DNA of 7,823 bases from an uncultured Collinsella sp. (GCA_902464175.1 CABQHZ010000084.1:1-7823); one strand, 5' to 3'; numbered from the stretch's first letter, positions 1 through 5,965 are shown. Numbers and translations: made by a program. The notes: generated by a model from the sequence alone, not told the origin.

Positions 1-27
1 GCCGATACTCCTCTCGCGAGTGGTTGC

Positions 28-54
28 CATATGGTTTGATGTTGGAAACATATG
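28..54. repeat. Imperfect inverted repeat, possible operator
   Basis: CATAT (28-32) plus GTTT (34-37) pair with AAAC (46-49) plus ATATG (50-54). This gives nine pairs with one bulged G and an 8-base centre. It lies about 40 bp upstream of the Shine-Dalgarno at 93-97. No T-run follows, so a terminator is unlikely. It could be a repressor or activator site for the small genes that follow, or a leader hairpin. I found no convincing -35/-10 pair near it, so the role is inference. Confidence 0.3.
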
Positions 55-105
55 ATTGCCGGCAGGCCATAGGTGACGTTCCCCCTGACATCGGAGGTTC
101 CAGGT

Positions 106-144
106 ATGTTTCGCGCTCCGTTAAATAACTATCGGTTGGGCTAA
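106..144 (+). CDS. 12-residue mini-ORF, possible leader peptide coupled to the next gene
   Basis: The ORF reads MFRAPLNNYRLG and stops with TAA at 142-144. A strong Shine-Dalgarno, GGAGG at 93-97, sits 8 bases before its ATG. The downstream gene begins at 146, one base after this stop and in another frame, and has no good Shine-Dalgarno of its own. That layout fits termination-reinitiation coupling, with ribosomes loading here and restarting at 146. The peptide has no run of a single amino acid that would suggest classical amino-acid attenuation. Alternatively, a single-base indel between 125 and 141 has split the true N-terminus from the downstream protein. Translation is not proven. Confidence 0.4.
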   Translation: MFRAPLNNYRLG

Positions 145-145
145 C

Positions 146-595
146 ATGGGTCGCCGTGCTATTTCGATAACCCTTGCAGTGGTCTGCCTGGCTGTGCTCT
201 TAGGCGCTACGGGGCTGTTTGCTATAAGTCGAGAAACATCCTATATGCAGGAATGTGCTTCCGAAGGCTTTGCCATTGATGGTTACTATCGGGATGACAA
301 AACGAGTCGGGAAACCCTGGCTTTTCTTGAGGAGGACAACTGTCGATGGCAGCTGGTCGACCAAGACGGAATCTGCACAGACGGGCAGTTCGAGCGTATG
401 GACGACCCCAACATTCTGGTATTAAAGAATGAAAACGGCGAATTATTTGGTACGGTCCACGTGGCGTATATTTCGCGCCGACGCGATCAGGGCTTGCTCT
501 ACCTATTTAGAGATACCAGGGTGACCCGTTTTTATCTGGTGAGTACCGGTCCGGCGTTTACAGTGGAGTCTGGCGATGTCGATGCGGACAGCTGA
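146..595 (+). CDS. Small membrane-anchored or secreted hypothetical protein
   Basis: I do not recognise the family of this 149-residue protein. The N-terminus has two arginines (3-4) and then a hydrophobic segment at about 5-27, which fits a signal anchor or an uncleaved signal peptide. There is no clear lipobox: the only Cys in the segment, C14, lies mid-helix. The exported remainder is polar. It has three cysteines (C37, C66, C77) that could form a disulfide, and alternating hydrophobic stretches at about 88-134 that suggest a small beta-rich domain. The tail is acidic. The ATG at 146 is the only plausible start after the in-frame stop at 122-124, yet it has no clear Shine-Dalgarno; see the mini-ORF just upstream. 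Base composition is visibly less GC-rich than the neighbouring genes, which could reflect transfer or weak constraint. Confidence 0.7.
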   Translation: MGRRAISITLAVVCLAVLLGATGLFAISRETSYMQECASEGFAIDGYYRDDKTSRETLAFLEEDNCRWQLVDQDGICTDGQFERMDDPNILVLKNENGELFGTVHVAYISRRRDQGLLYLFRDTRVTRFYLVSTGPAFTVESGDVDADS

Positions 596-606
596 TTCAC
601 GGCAAT

Positions 607-656
607 AAAAAGTCGAGCGGGGCGCGGGTGTGAACTTGCACCCCGCAATTTGCTCG
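607..656 (-). terminator. Rho-independent terminator for the DUF389 gene
   Basis: Read on the minus strand, a GC-rich stem pairs GCGGGG (complement of 641-646) with CCCCGC (complement of 617-622). A GTG/CAC pairing lies inside it. The stem is followed closely by a five-T run (complement of 607-611). The plus strand has no T-run after the stem, so the signal points at the minus-strand gene ending at 722 rather than at the gene ending at 595. A second small hairpin, GCTCGC/GCGAGC at 686-703, lies between the stop codon and this terminator. Confidence 0.65.
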
Positions 657-721
657 TGTCCGTATCGCGTCTGCGCCTCGTCGTAGCTCGCGTCCGTGCG
701 AGCGCTCATCCCGCGCCCGCA

Positions 722-1861
722 TCACTGCACGTCAAACTCCACGCGATCGAGTTCGGGCACATTGAGGTCGATGAGCTTGCGGGCGACGTGACGGTCGTGT
801 GCCCCAAGTGCCTCGCCTGTCGTCACATGGGCGACAATCTCACGCTCGACGACACCCTCCTCCTCGCCTTCGGTGGCCGAGGTCTCGACGGCGACGGTGT
901 AATCCTTAAAGCCTGGCAGTACCGCGGCAAGCTCGCGCGTGGTTTCGGTGACGCCGTAGCCGTCCTGCACGCCGGCCTGCGCCGAGCCAATAGACCCCGT
1001 CGTCATAACGATGCAGGGGATGGCAAAGACTACCGTGCCCACAACGATGCGGCGGCGCACCTTGCGCGATAGCTCGTCGACCTCGGCGTTTTCTTCAGCA
1101 GTCACAATACCGTCGCCGTTCAGGTCGCGCTTGAGCGGCGCACGCAATAGAAGTAGTACGGCTTCGGCAGCCAGTGCGATAAAGACCACGTTGATGCCAA
1201 ACTCGTAAAGCGCCGAGAGAAACAGCGACCCGCTTGCGATGGCGATGCCGTAGCCCGCCGCGCACAGGGGTGGCATGAGCGCGGTCGCCACGGCCACACC
1301 GGCGATGAGCGTGGCGGGTTCCTGGTCGCGCGAGTTGCCCAGGCCGCCTGCAAAGCCGCCGGCGAGCGCGACAGCGAGGTCCCAGACAGTTGGTGTCGAA
1401 TTGTCGATAATGGCGGCCGTGGTGGTGCCAAGGGGCGAGAGCTTAAAGTACAACGTGGATGTGACCAGGCAAAAGGCCATTTGCAGCGCAAGGCTGGCGA
1501 CGGCTTCGACGGTAATCTCGCGGTCGAGCGTGGCAATGCCGTATGCCATGGCAAGAACCGAGCCCATGAGCGGGCAGATGAGCATGGCGCCCACGATGGC
1601 GATGTCCGAATCGATATCGAGGCCGATGCTCGCGATCAACATGGCGATGATGAGGATGCATAGGTGGGAGCCGGTCAGACGCGCCCCGTTTACAAAACGC
1701 TTGCGGATCACGTGATAGGGCGCGCGTCCCTCGCGAATGTTGAATGCGCGCTTTAGGAAGCGGGTGGCGTTCTCCATGGCCTCACTATGGGCAGGGCGGA
1801 TGCCGTGGCGCCGGTGATGGCGTTCGCGTAGTCGCTTGATCTGTTGTTTGTCGAGTTCCAT
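722..1861 (-). CDS. DUF389 family integral membrane protein with an EF-hand-like loop
   Basis: This 379-residue protein has the DUF389 hallmarks: a membrane segment at about 65-82, then GAMLICPLMG (91-100), a VWDLAVALAGG segment (159-169) and ATALMPPL (192-199), with further hydrophobic helices at about 209-240 and 272-287. The N-terminal 45 residues are basic. The C-terminal 90 or so are soluble and acidic. The family's biochemical role is unknown; transport has been suggested. The unusual part is residues 246-257, DLNGDGIVTAEE, which fit the canonical calcium-binding EF-hand loop (D1, N3, D5, G6, hydrophobic 8, E12) between two membrane helices. I chose the ATG at 1861 because GAGG stands 5 bases before it. 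A GTG two codons upstream (1867) would overlap that Shine-Dalgarno. A separate terminator of the OPT gene lies upstream, so it probably has its own promoter. Confidence 0.88.
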   Translation of the reverse strand: MELDKQQIKRLRERHHRRHGIRPAHSEAMENATRFLKRAFNIREGRAPYHVIRKRFVNGARLTGSHLCILIIAMLIASIGLDIDSDIAIVGAMLICPLMGSVLAMAYGIATLDREITVEAVASLALQMAFCLVTSTLYFKLSPLGTTTAAIIDNSTPTVWDLAVALAGGFAGGLGNSRDQEPATLIAGVAVATALMPPLCAAGYGIAIASGSLFLSALYEFGINVVFIALAAEAVLLLLRAPLKRDLNGDGIVTAEENAEVDELSRKVRRRIVVGTVVFAIPCIVMTTGSIGSAQAGVQDGYGVTETTRELAAVLPGFKDYTVAVETSATEGEEEGVVEREIVAHVTTGEALGAHDRHVARKLIDLNVPELDRVEFDVQ

Positions 1862-2012
1862 GTCCACCTCGTATTACCGCAGGAACGCGGGTGCGTTCGC
1901 AGCATGTACTCTACACCGTGACGGGCGGGGCGGTCATCTTGACATAAAACTTAGGCGAGCAGGCAAAGAAAGACACGCCACATGCGGGCGCTGCTGAGGG
2001 TTTCGGCAGATA
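1862..2012. other. Intergenic region upstream of the DUF389 gene
   Basis: This stretch should hold the minus-strand promoter of the DUF389 gene. The best candidate I can find is a weak TAGAGT-like -10 (complement of about 1909-1914) with an ATGACC-like -35 about 18 bases upstream. Each matches only about four of six consensus positions. No RNA gene or repeat is apparent. Confidence 0.25.
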
Positions 2013-2050
2013 CAAAAAGCGCGGGGCCGGATGGTCTCCGACCCCGCGCT
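2013..2050 (-). terminator. Strong rho-independent terminator of the OPT gene
   Basis: On the minus strand, AGCGCGGGG (complement of 2042-2050) pairs perfectly over 9 bp with CCCCGCGCT (complement of 2018-2026). A CGGA/TCCG pairing inside the loop extends it. A five-T run (complement of 2014-2018) follows at once, its first T closing the stem. It lies about 25 bases after the OPT stop codon, so OPT and DUF389 are probably separate transcripts. Confidence 0.9.
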
Positions 2051-2075
2051 CTGCGTTGGCGCGTTGTTGTTCTGC

Positions 2076-3779
2076 TTAGCCCAGCAGGCTCAGGCCCACG
2101 GAGACAAACGCCAGGATAACGCCGACGATGGACTCGCCGCCGAGCAGGCCGCTGGCGACAACCAGACCCTGTTCCTGGAAGGCGGCGTCCTTAGCAGCTC
2201 TCTCCTCGTCAGAAAGACCAGCGGTGGCGTCGCGGTGGGCGGACCACTTGTCGTAGGCGAGCTTGACGCAGGAGCCCAGGAATGCCGTGAGTGACATGTA
2301 GAACGGCAGGTACACGCCCAGGCCGATCATCATGGCCGGAATGCCGAGCCAGTACATGACGATGCCGGCGATAAAGCCGCCAACGAACCACGGCACGCTC
2401 GGGATGCCCGAGACCATGGTAGCGACGACGCTTGCCTGCGCGGCAACAAAGCTCTTGTCGGGGCCAAAGGCGTCCGGGCCATAGGCGGTGACGAGCGCGA
2501 CCATGACGGCGGCGGCGACCAGGGCGCCCACGATGCCGCCGATGGCTTGACCGATCCACTGCGCACGCGGGTTGGTGCCCAGCACGGCGCCGGCCTTAAA
2601 GTCGTTCATGACGTCGCCCGCAAGGCCGCACGCCACGGCTACGATGCCGGCGATAAAGAACAGCTTGACCTGAGCGATCTGTGCAAAGGCAGCCACGATG
2701 AGCATAACGATGAGGCCAAAGATCTCCATGGGGTCGATACCCGTCTGGCCGCAGCTCTGCGCGCTCATGATGGTGGTGACAAAGGTGAACAGCGTGACGA
2801 TGACGGCCGGGACGGGGCCAAGGTCGAGCACGATGGCGATGATCACGGCGATGGCGGCAGCGCCCAGGCCGATGATGCCGGCGTCGAGCTTGAGTGAGCC
2901 CGAGATGAGCGACTGCTCGTCGGTGTCGGTGGAGCTGTCGGCGGCAAGACCGCGGACGATACCGGCGACCTGCGGCAGGATGTCCTTGAGGACGACGGCG
3001 ACGCCAAAGCCCATCATAAGGCCCATGCCCAGGGACTTGACGATGCCCTGCGCAGTCACAACGTCGAACAGACCGGCAGCGGTGCCGCCCACGATGATGC
3101 CAAAGTTGCCCAGCAGCGCGCCGGCAAACCAGAAGGCGACCGGGGCGAAGCCCACGAGGAAGCCGACGGAGAGCAGCATGGGCGAGTTGTAGATACCAAA
3201 GGTCACGCCGGGAATGTTGAGCGTGCACAGCATGCTGGGCACCACGCCCAGGGCGTCGCGCAGCACGCTATAGATGCCGGCGATGGCCATGGAACCAAAG
3301 AGCTGCTTGCCGGTCTTGCCGCCAGCCTCGGTCGCGCGCAAGGTCTGAGCTGCGGCGTTGCCGGTGGGGAACTCAAGCGCGGCGTCCACGATAAAGTGAC
3401 GGTGGATGAGCGCGGTGGCCAGCAGGCCCAGGATGGTGCCGGCGAGTGCCACGATAAACATGTCGAGCCAGCTGATCTGGTCGGCATAGCCCAGCATCCA
3501 GGCGCCCGGGATGGTAAACGCCAGACCGCCGGCGACCATGGCGCCTGCGGACATGATGGTGTGGGTGACGTTTGCCTCGTTGAGGCTGGCGTTGCCCATG
3601 AGTTTGAGGAAGAACAGCGAGATGACGGCAGCAAAGACGATCGGCCAGGGGAGTGCGCCCATCTTGAGGGCGGTGTAGGCCGAGCTTGCCGTGATGATTA
3701 CACAGCCAAGGACGCCGATGACGACGCCGCGCAGCGTGAGTTGCCCGCGCATCGAGGCGCGGTTCGAGGGATTGCTCAT
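2076..3779 (-). CDS. OPT family oligopeptide or metal-chelate transporter
   Basis: This is a 567-residue multi-spanning inner-membrane protein. Family signatures are the N-terminal TLRGVVIGVLGCVIITASSAYTALK-type segment (residues 15-39), EFPTGNAAA (136-144), a QSCGQTGIDP stretch (341-350) and GLAGDVMNDFKAGAVLGTNPRAQ around 385-407. The last matches the conserved AGDxMxDxKxGxxLGxxPRxQ region of prokaryotic OPT proteins. Members use ion gradients to import small peptides or peptide-like metal chelates; the substrate here cannot be read from sequence. Around 280-290 is a polar acidic loop (DSSTDTDEQS). The length is somewhat below that of many bacterial members, but both conserved halves are present. 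The ATG at 3779 has an AAAGGAG Shine-Dalgarno six bases upstream. The gene is divergent from coaX and has its own terminator. Confidence 0.9.
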   Translation of the reverse strand: MSNPSNRASMRGQLTLRGVVIGVLGCVIITASSAYTALKMGALPWPIVFAAVISLFFLKLMGNASLNEANVTHTIMSAGAMVAGGLAFTIPGAWMLGYADQISWLDMFIVALAGTILGLLATALIHRHFIVDAALEFPTGNAAAQTLRATEAGGKTGKQLFGSMAIAGIYSVLRDALGVVPSMLCTLNIPGVTFGIYNSPMLLSVGFLVGFAPVAFWFAGALLGNFGIIVGGTAAGLFDVVTAQGIVKSLGMGLMMGFGVAVVLKDILPQVAGIVRGLAADSSTDTDEQSLISGSLKLDAGIIGLGAAAIAVIIAIVLDLGPVPAVIVTLFTFVTTIMSAQSCGQTGIDPMEIFGLIVMLIVAAFAQIAQVKLFFIAGIVAVACGLAGDVMNDFKAGAVLGTNPRAQWIGQAIGGIVGALVAAAVMVALVTAYGPDAFGPDKSFVAAQASVVATMVSGIPSVPWFVGGFIAGIVMYWLGIPAMMIGLGVYLPFYMSLTAFLGSCVKLAYDKWSAHRDATAGLSDEERAAKDAAFQEQGLVVASGLLGGESIVGVILAFVSVGLSLLG

Positions 3780-3803
3780 ATAGAACTCCTTTGCGTATAT
3801 CCG

Positions 3804-3842
3804 CTTCCCCCGGGAGCGCCGCTACGGATACGGCGCGGGAAG
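3804..3842 (-). promoter_or_regulatory. Leader hairpin upstream of the OPT gene
   Basis: In the minus-strand transcript, CTTCCC pairs with GGGAAG and, inside it, GCGCCG pairs with CGGCGC across a 9-base loop. The 3' side carries a 6-base asymmetric bulge. The structure ends about 11 bases before the AAAGGAG Shine-Dalgarno (complement of 3786-3792). It could protect the transcript or tune translation of the transporter. I do not recognise a known riboswitch. Confidence 0.4.
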
Positions 3843-3889
3843 TCGGGTTACCAAGGGCCGCCGCGTGAGCTCGCAAACGACCGCGCACC

Positions 3890-3944
3890 AGTATAACCGC
3901 AAGCTAGTCATTTCGGGATGACTGGTTTAGGTAGGCGATATACT
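3890..3944. promoter_or_regulatory. Divergent promoter pair around a shared palindrome (OPT / coaX)
   Basis: A plus-strand TATACT (3939-3944) lies 27 bases upstream of the coaX ATG's Shine-Dalgarno region. A minus-strand TATACT (complement of 3890-3895) points at the OPT gene. Between them is a perfect inverted repeat, AGTCAT (3906-3911) and ATGACT (3918-3923). It occupies the positions where both -35 boxes would fall, and neither -35 resembles TTGACA. This fits one regulator binding between, and controlling, two back-to-back promoters. The -10 matches are five of six. The regulatory reading is inference. Confidence 0.4.
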
Positions 3945-3971
3945 GCTGGGCAGACGAAAGGAGCGCCGACG

Positions 3972-4823
3972 ATGCTTAATGGGTGCGCATATATATTGAC
4001 GGTCGACGTGGGCAACACGTTCATTCGCTTTGGCCTGTTTGCCGAGGATTCGGCCGCGGCACAGGAATGCCCGCTTGCGACGTGCGAGATCACGACGCCG
4101 TCGAGCATTACGGCCGACGAAGCGCGCATGCGTCTCGCTCAAGTCATGGCCGCGCTGGCAGCCGATGCGGGCATGCCGGGCGCACTTGTGCCCACGGCTG
4201 CCGTGCTGAGCTGCGTGGTGCCGGCGCTCGAGCGCCCGTGGAAGACGGCGCTTTCTCGCACCTGCACGGGGCGCGTGCTCACCGTGGGGCCGGGTCTCAA
4301 GACCGGTATGCCCGTGCACTACGACGATCCAGCAGAGATCGGTCCCGACCGCATCGCCGACGCCGTGGCGGCACGCGCCGTCTACGGCTCTCCCTGCATC
4401 GTGATCGACTTGGGTACCACGACCAATATCGAGGTCATCGACGCGCACGGCACCTTTGTGGGCGGCGTCATCGCGCCGGGTCTGGCGCTTGGCGCCCGCT
4501 CGCTTTCGGCTGCTGCGGCGCGTTTGCCTCAGGTCGAGCCTTCGGCGCCAACGCACGTCATCGGTCGCAACACGCGCGAGGCCATGCGCTCGGGCGTGGT
4601 TCTGGGCGAGGTAGCCCGCATCGACGGCATGCTCGACATGGTGCTTGCCGAGATGCGCGCGACCAAGGCCGCGGGGGAGGGCGACGTGCCCATCGTCATT
4701 ACCGGCGACGACGCCGAGGCACTCGCGGCGTTGGTCGGCCACAGCCTGACGGTAGACGACGCGCTGACGCTGCGGGGTCTCGCCGAGCTCTACCGCATCA
4801 ACCAAAAGCCCCGCCGCGTGTAA
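3972..4823 (+). CDS. coaX: Type III pantothenate kinase
   Basis: This 283-residue cytoplasmic enzyme phosphorylates pantothenate to 4'-phosphopantothenate with ATP, the first step of coenzyme A synthesis. Family motifs of the ASKHA fold are in order: phosphate loop DVGNT (12-16), LSCVVP (79-84), substrate region YDDPAEIGPDRIADA (117-131), the second nucleotide motif DLGTTTNIEV (146-155), GGVIAPGL (164-171), and GRNTREAMRSG (198-208). Length is close to the family norm. The later positions depart slightly from the usual forms I know (NIEV where TFDV is common, TGDDA where TGG is common). The core catalytic Asp region GPDRI is intact. I chose the ATG at 3972 because AAAGGAG lies 8 bases upstream. 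An upstream in-frame codon at 3918 would lie inside the palindrome of the promoter region. Confidence 0.92.
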   Translation: MLNGCAYILTVDVGNTFIRFGLFAEDSAAAQECPLATCEITTPSSITADEARMRLAQVMAALAADAGMPGALVPTAAVLSCVVPALERPWKTALSRTCTGRVLTVGPGLKTGMPVHYDDPAEIGPDRIADAVAARAVYGSPCIVIDLGTTTNIEVIDAHGTFVGGVIAPGLALGARSLSAAAARLPQVEPSAPTHVIGRNTREAMRSGVVLGEVARIDGMLDMVLAEMRATKAAGEGDVPIVITGDDAEALAALVGHSLTVDDALTLRGLAELYRINQKPRRV

Positions 4824-4836
4824 AAGTGAGGGCGCC

Positions 4837-4857
4837 GGTGGGACAAACGTCTCCACC
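4837..4857 (+). repeat. Hairpin downstream of coaX with a GGGACA core
   Basis: GGTGGGAC (4837-4844) pairs with GTC-T-CCACC (4849-4857), leaving one bulged T and a four-base AAAC loop. Only three Ts follow (4858-4860), so it is at best a weak terminator for coaX. It shares GGGACA with the two longer hairpins after lgt and may be a diverged member of the same intergenic repeat family. That link is speculative. Confidence 0.4.
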
Positions 4858-4864
4858 TTTCACC

Positions 4865-4873
4865 TGCTACAAT
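4865..4873 (+). promoter_or_regulatory. Extended -10 promoter for the dCMP deaminase gene
   Basis: TGCTACAAT is a full extended -10 element (TG, one base, then TACAAT, five of six matches). It sits 22 bases before the GGAGG Shine-Dalgarno at 4895-4899. There is no good -35 at the usual spacing, as is common for extended -10 promoters. It implies that the gene can be transcribed independently of coaX. Confidence 0.5.
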
Positions 4874-4907
4874 GGGTCAAATTATTGCGATTACGGAGGT
4901 GTCTGCC

Positions 4908-5432
4908 ATGTCGGACGATCTTCATCAAACTTCGTCAGGCAAGCGCCTGGACGTCATTAGCTGGGACGAGTTCTTTATGAGCGTGGCCATCGCCGCGCAG
5001 CGCCGCAGTAAGGACCCCAACACGCAGGTGGGCGCGTGCATCGCCAGCACCAACCACCGCATCCTTTCGGTGGGCTACAACGGTACGCCCTCGGCGCTCA
5101 ACGACGACTTTTTCCCGTGGGGCACGAGCGACGACCCGTTGCAGGACAAGCACAACTACGTGGTCCATGCCGAGGCCAACGCTGTGCTCAACTACCGTGG
5201 CTCGCTCAAGGACCTCGAGGGTTCCACGGTCTACGTCACGCTGTTCCCGTGCCACGACTGCGCCAAGATTTTGGCGCAGGTGGGCGTGGGCGAGGTTGTC
5301 TACCTGGACAACAAGTACGCCGACACCGATGACGGACGCATCAGCCGCCGCATCCTCGACTCCTGCGGCATCAGCTACCGCCAGGTTATCGTCGATGTTC
5401 ACATCGGCACCGAGGGACAGGCTCAGCAGTAG
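4908..5432 (+). CDS. dCMP deaminase family protein
   Basis: This 174-residue cytoplasmic zinc enzyme is predicted to deaminate dCMP to dUMP, feeding thymidylate synthesis. The zinc-dependent deaminase motifs are complete: HAEANA (87-92), with zinc ligand H87 and proton shuttle E89, and PCHDC (114-118), with zinc ligands C115 and C118. The N-terminal SKDPNTQVGA (34-43) and VGYNGTP (55-61) segments are typical of the dCMP deaminase/ComEB group rather than of cytidine or tRNA adenosine deaminases. I chose the ATG at 4908 because GGAGG stands 8 bases before it. The longer in-frame start at 4872 would overlap the promoter -10 box. Nothing near it suggests a competence operon, so the ComEB name is not implied. 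Confidence 0.92.
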   Translation: MSDDLHQTSSGKRLDVISWDEFFMSVAIAAQRRSKDPNTQVGACIASTNHRILSVGYNGTPSALNDDFFPWGTSDDPLQDKHNYVVHAEANAVLNYRGSLKDLEGSTVYVTLFPCHDCAKILAQVGVGEVVYLDNKYADTDDGRISRRILDSCGISYRQVIVDVHIGTEGQAQQ

Positions 5433-5550
5433 CGCGTGGCAACGCCAGCTGGCAACAAAAGGCAGCCAAAAGAGCCCCGTCCCAAATTGACTACTCGTGA
5501 AAGTCGCGTCTGCGCGCATGGACGGCTCGTGAGCGGGTACACGGCTGTAG

Positions 5551-5582
5551 TAACATAGCTTCTGTCCGCGGGCGCGCCCGCG
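5551..5582 (+). promoter_or_regulatory. Perfect 16-bp palindrome upstream of nfu
   Basis: CGCGGGCGCGCCCGCG at 5567-5582 is fully self-complementary. It ends 10 bases before the AAAGGAG Shine-Dalgarno (5593-5599). A weak TAACAT -10 candidate lies at 5551-5556, which would place the palindrome at about the transcription start. It may be an operator or a leader hairpin with six GC pairs around a CGCG loop. Some of the symmetry could come from high GC alone, but 16 of 16 positions is striking. Confidence 0.35.
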
Positions 5583-5604
5583 TAATTGTGAGAAAGGAGC
5601 CCCT

Positions 5605-5883
5605 GTGGCTGTTAACGAAGAGCTGCTTAAGAAGGTTCTTGAAGAGATTCGCCCCAACCTGCAGGCCGACGGCGGCGATATGGAGTATGTGGGCGTTGAC
5701 GACGAGGGCGTCGTCAAACTGGAGCTGCAGGGCGCTTGCGCCGGCTGCCCCATGAGCTCGCTGACCCTGTCCATGGGTATTGAGCGCATCCTGAAGGAGC
5801 ATGTGCCCGGCGTTACCCGTGTCGAGCAGGTCAATGCCTCCGGCGAGACCGACGACCTGTACGACGAGTACGCGCCGTTCTAA
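5605..5883 (+). CDS. NifU C-terminal-domain (Nfu-type) Fe-S cluster scaffold
   Basis: This 92-residue protein consists of a single Nfu domain. It is predicted to hold or carry a [4Fe-4S] cluster, usually shared across a dimer, and to deliver it to apo-proteins in the cytoplasm. The diagnostic stretch is GACAGCPMSS (43-52), with the CxxC ligands C45 and C48. The upstream IRPNLQADGGDMEYV (15-29) matches the family's conserved RPxLxxDGGD region. The tail (81-92) is acidic and aromatic. The start is GTG at 5605, supported by AAAGGAG five bases upstream; no ATG fits the domain boundary. It stands alone rather than in a suf operon, with the palindrome upstream as its possible control site. Confidence 0.92.
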   Translation: MAVNEELLKKVLEEIRPNLQADGGDMEYVGVDDEGVVKLELQGACAGCPMSSLTLSMGIERILKEHVPGVTRVEQVNASGETDDLYDEYAPF

Positions 5884-5894
5884 GATGCGAAAGC

Positions 5895-5965
5895 TGCGGA
5901 CGGCATACTCCGCATAGACGTTACGCCCAAATATGCGGCTGCGAGCGTAAGGCCCGCGGCCGCAT
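5895..5965 (+). promoter_or_regulatory. Structured leader upstream of lgt
   Basis: Three pairings are possible in the transcript. TGCGGA (5895-5900) pairs with TCCGCA (5909-5914). TTACGC (5921-5926) pairs with GCGTAA (5945-5950). ATGCGGC (5933-5939) pairs with GCCGCAT (5959-5965). The last two interleave, so they either form an H-type pseudoknot (connecting loops of about 6, 5 and 8 bases) or exclude each other. TTT at 5965-5967 follows, so the last hairpin could also be a weak terminator for nfu. The lgt Shine-Dalgarno begins 16 bases later. No known riboswitch class was recognised. Confidence 0.35.

Noticed and set aside
1865..1867. GTG as the start of the DUF389 gene
   Set aside because: It overlaps its would-be Shine-Dalgarno; the ATG two codons later has proper spacing.
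1939..1944. Plus-strand TTGACA upstream of nothing obvious
   Set aside because: No -10 box lies 16-18 bases downstream, and the plus strand has no gene until 3972.
2361..2658. Exact 16-bp direct repeat GATGCCGGCGATAAAG at 2361-2376 and 2643-2658
   Set aside because: Both copies encode the same FIAGI-type peptide in membrane helices of the OPT protein; similar words recur nearby. This is coding repetition, not a mobile or regulatory repeat.
3927..4856. Long minus-strand open frame (309 codons) opposite coaX, and a long +2-frame one at 3983-4960
   Set aside because: Both are Arg/His/Ala-rich low-complexity translations typical of high-GC shadow frames. The coaX frame between them has intact family motifs.
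5487..5492. TTGACT as a -35 box for nfu
   Set aside because: The region 17 bases downstream is GC-rich with no -10 resemblance, and the weak TAACAT at 5551 is far too distant.
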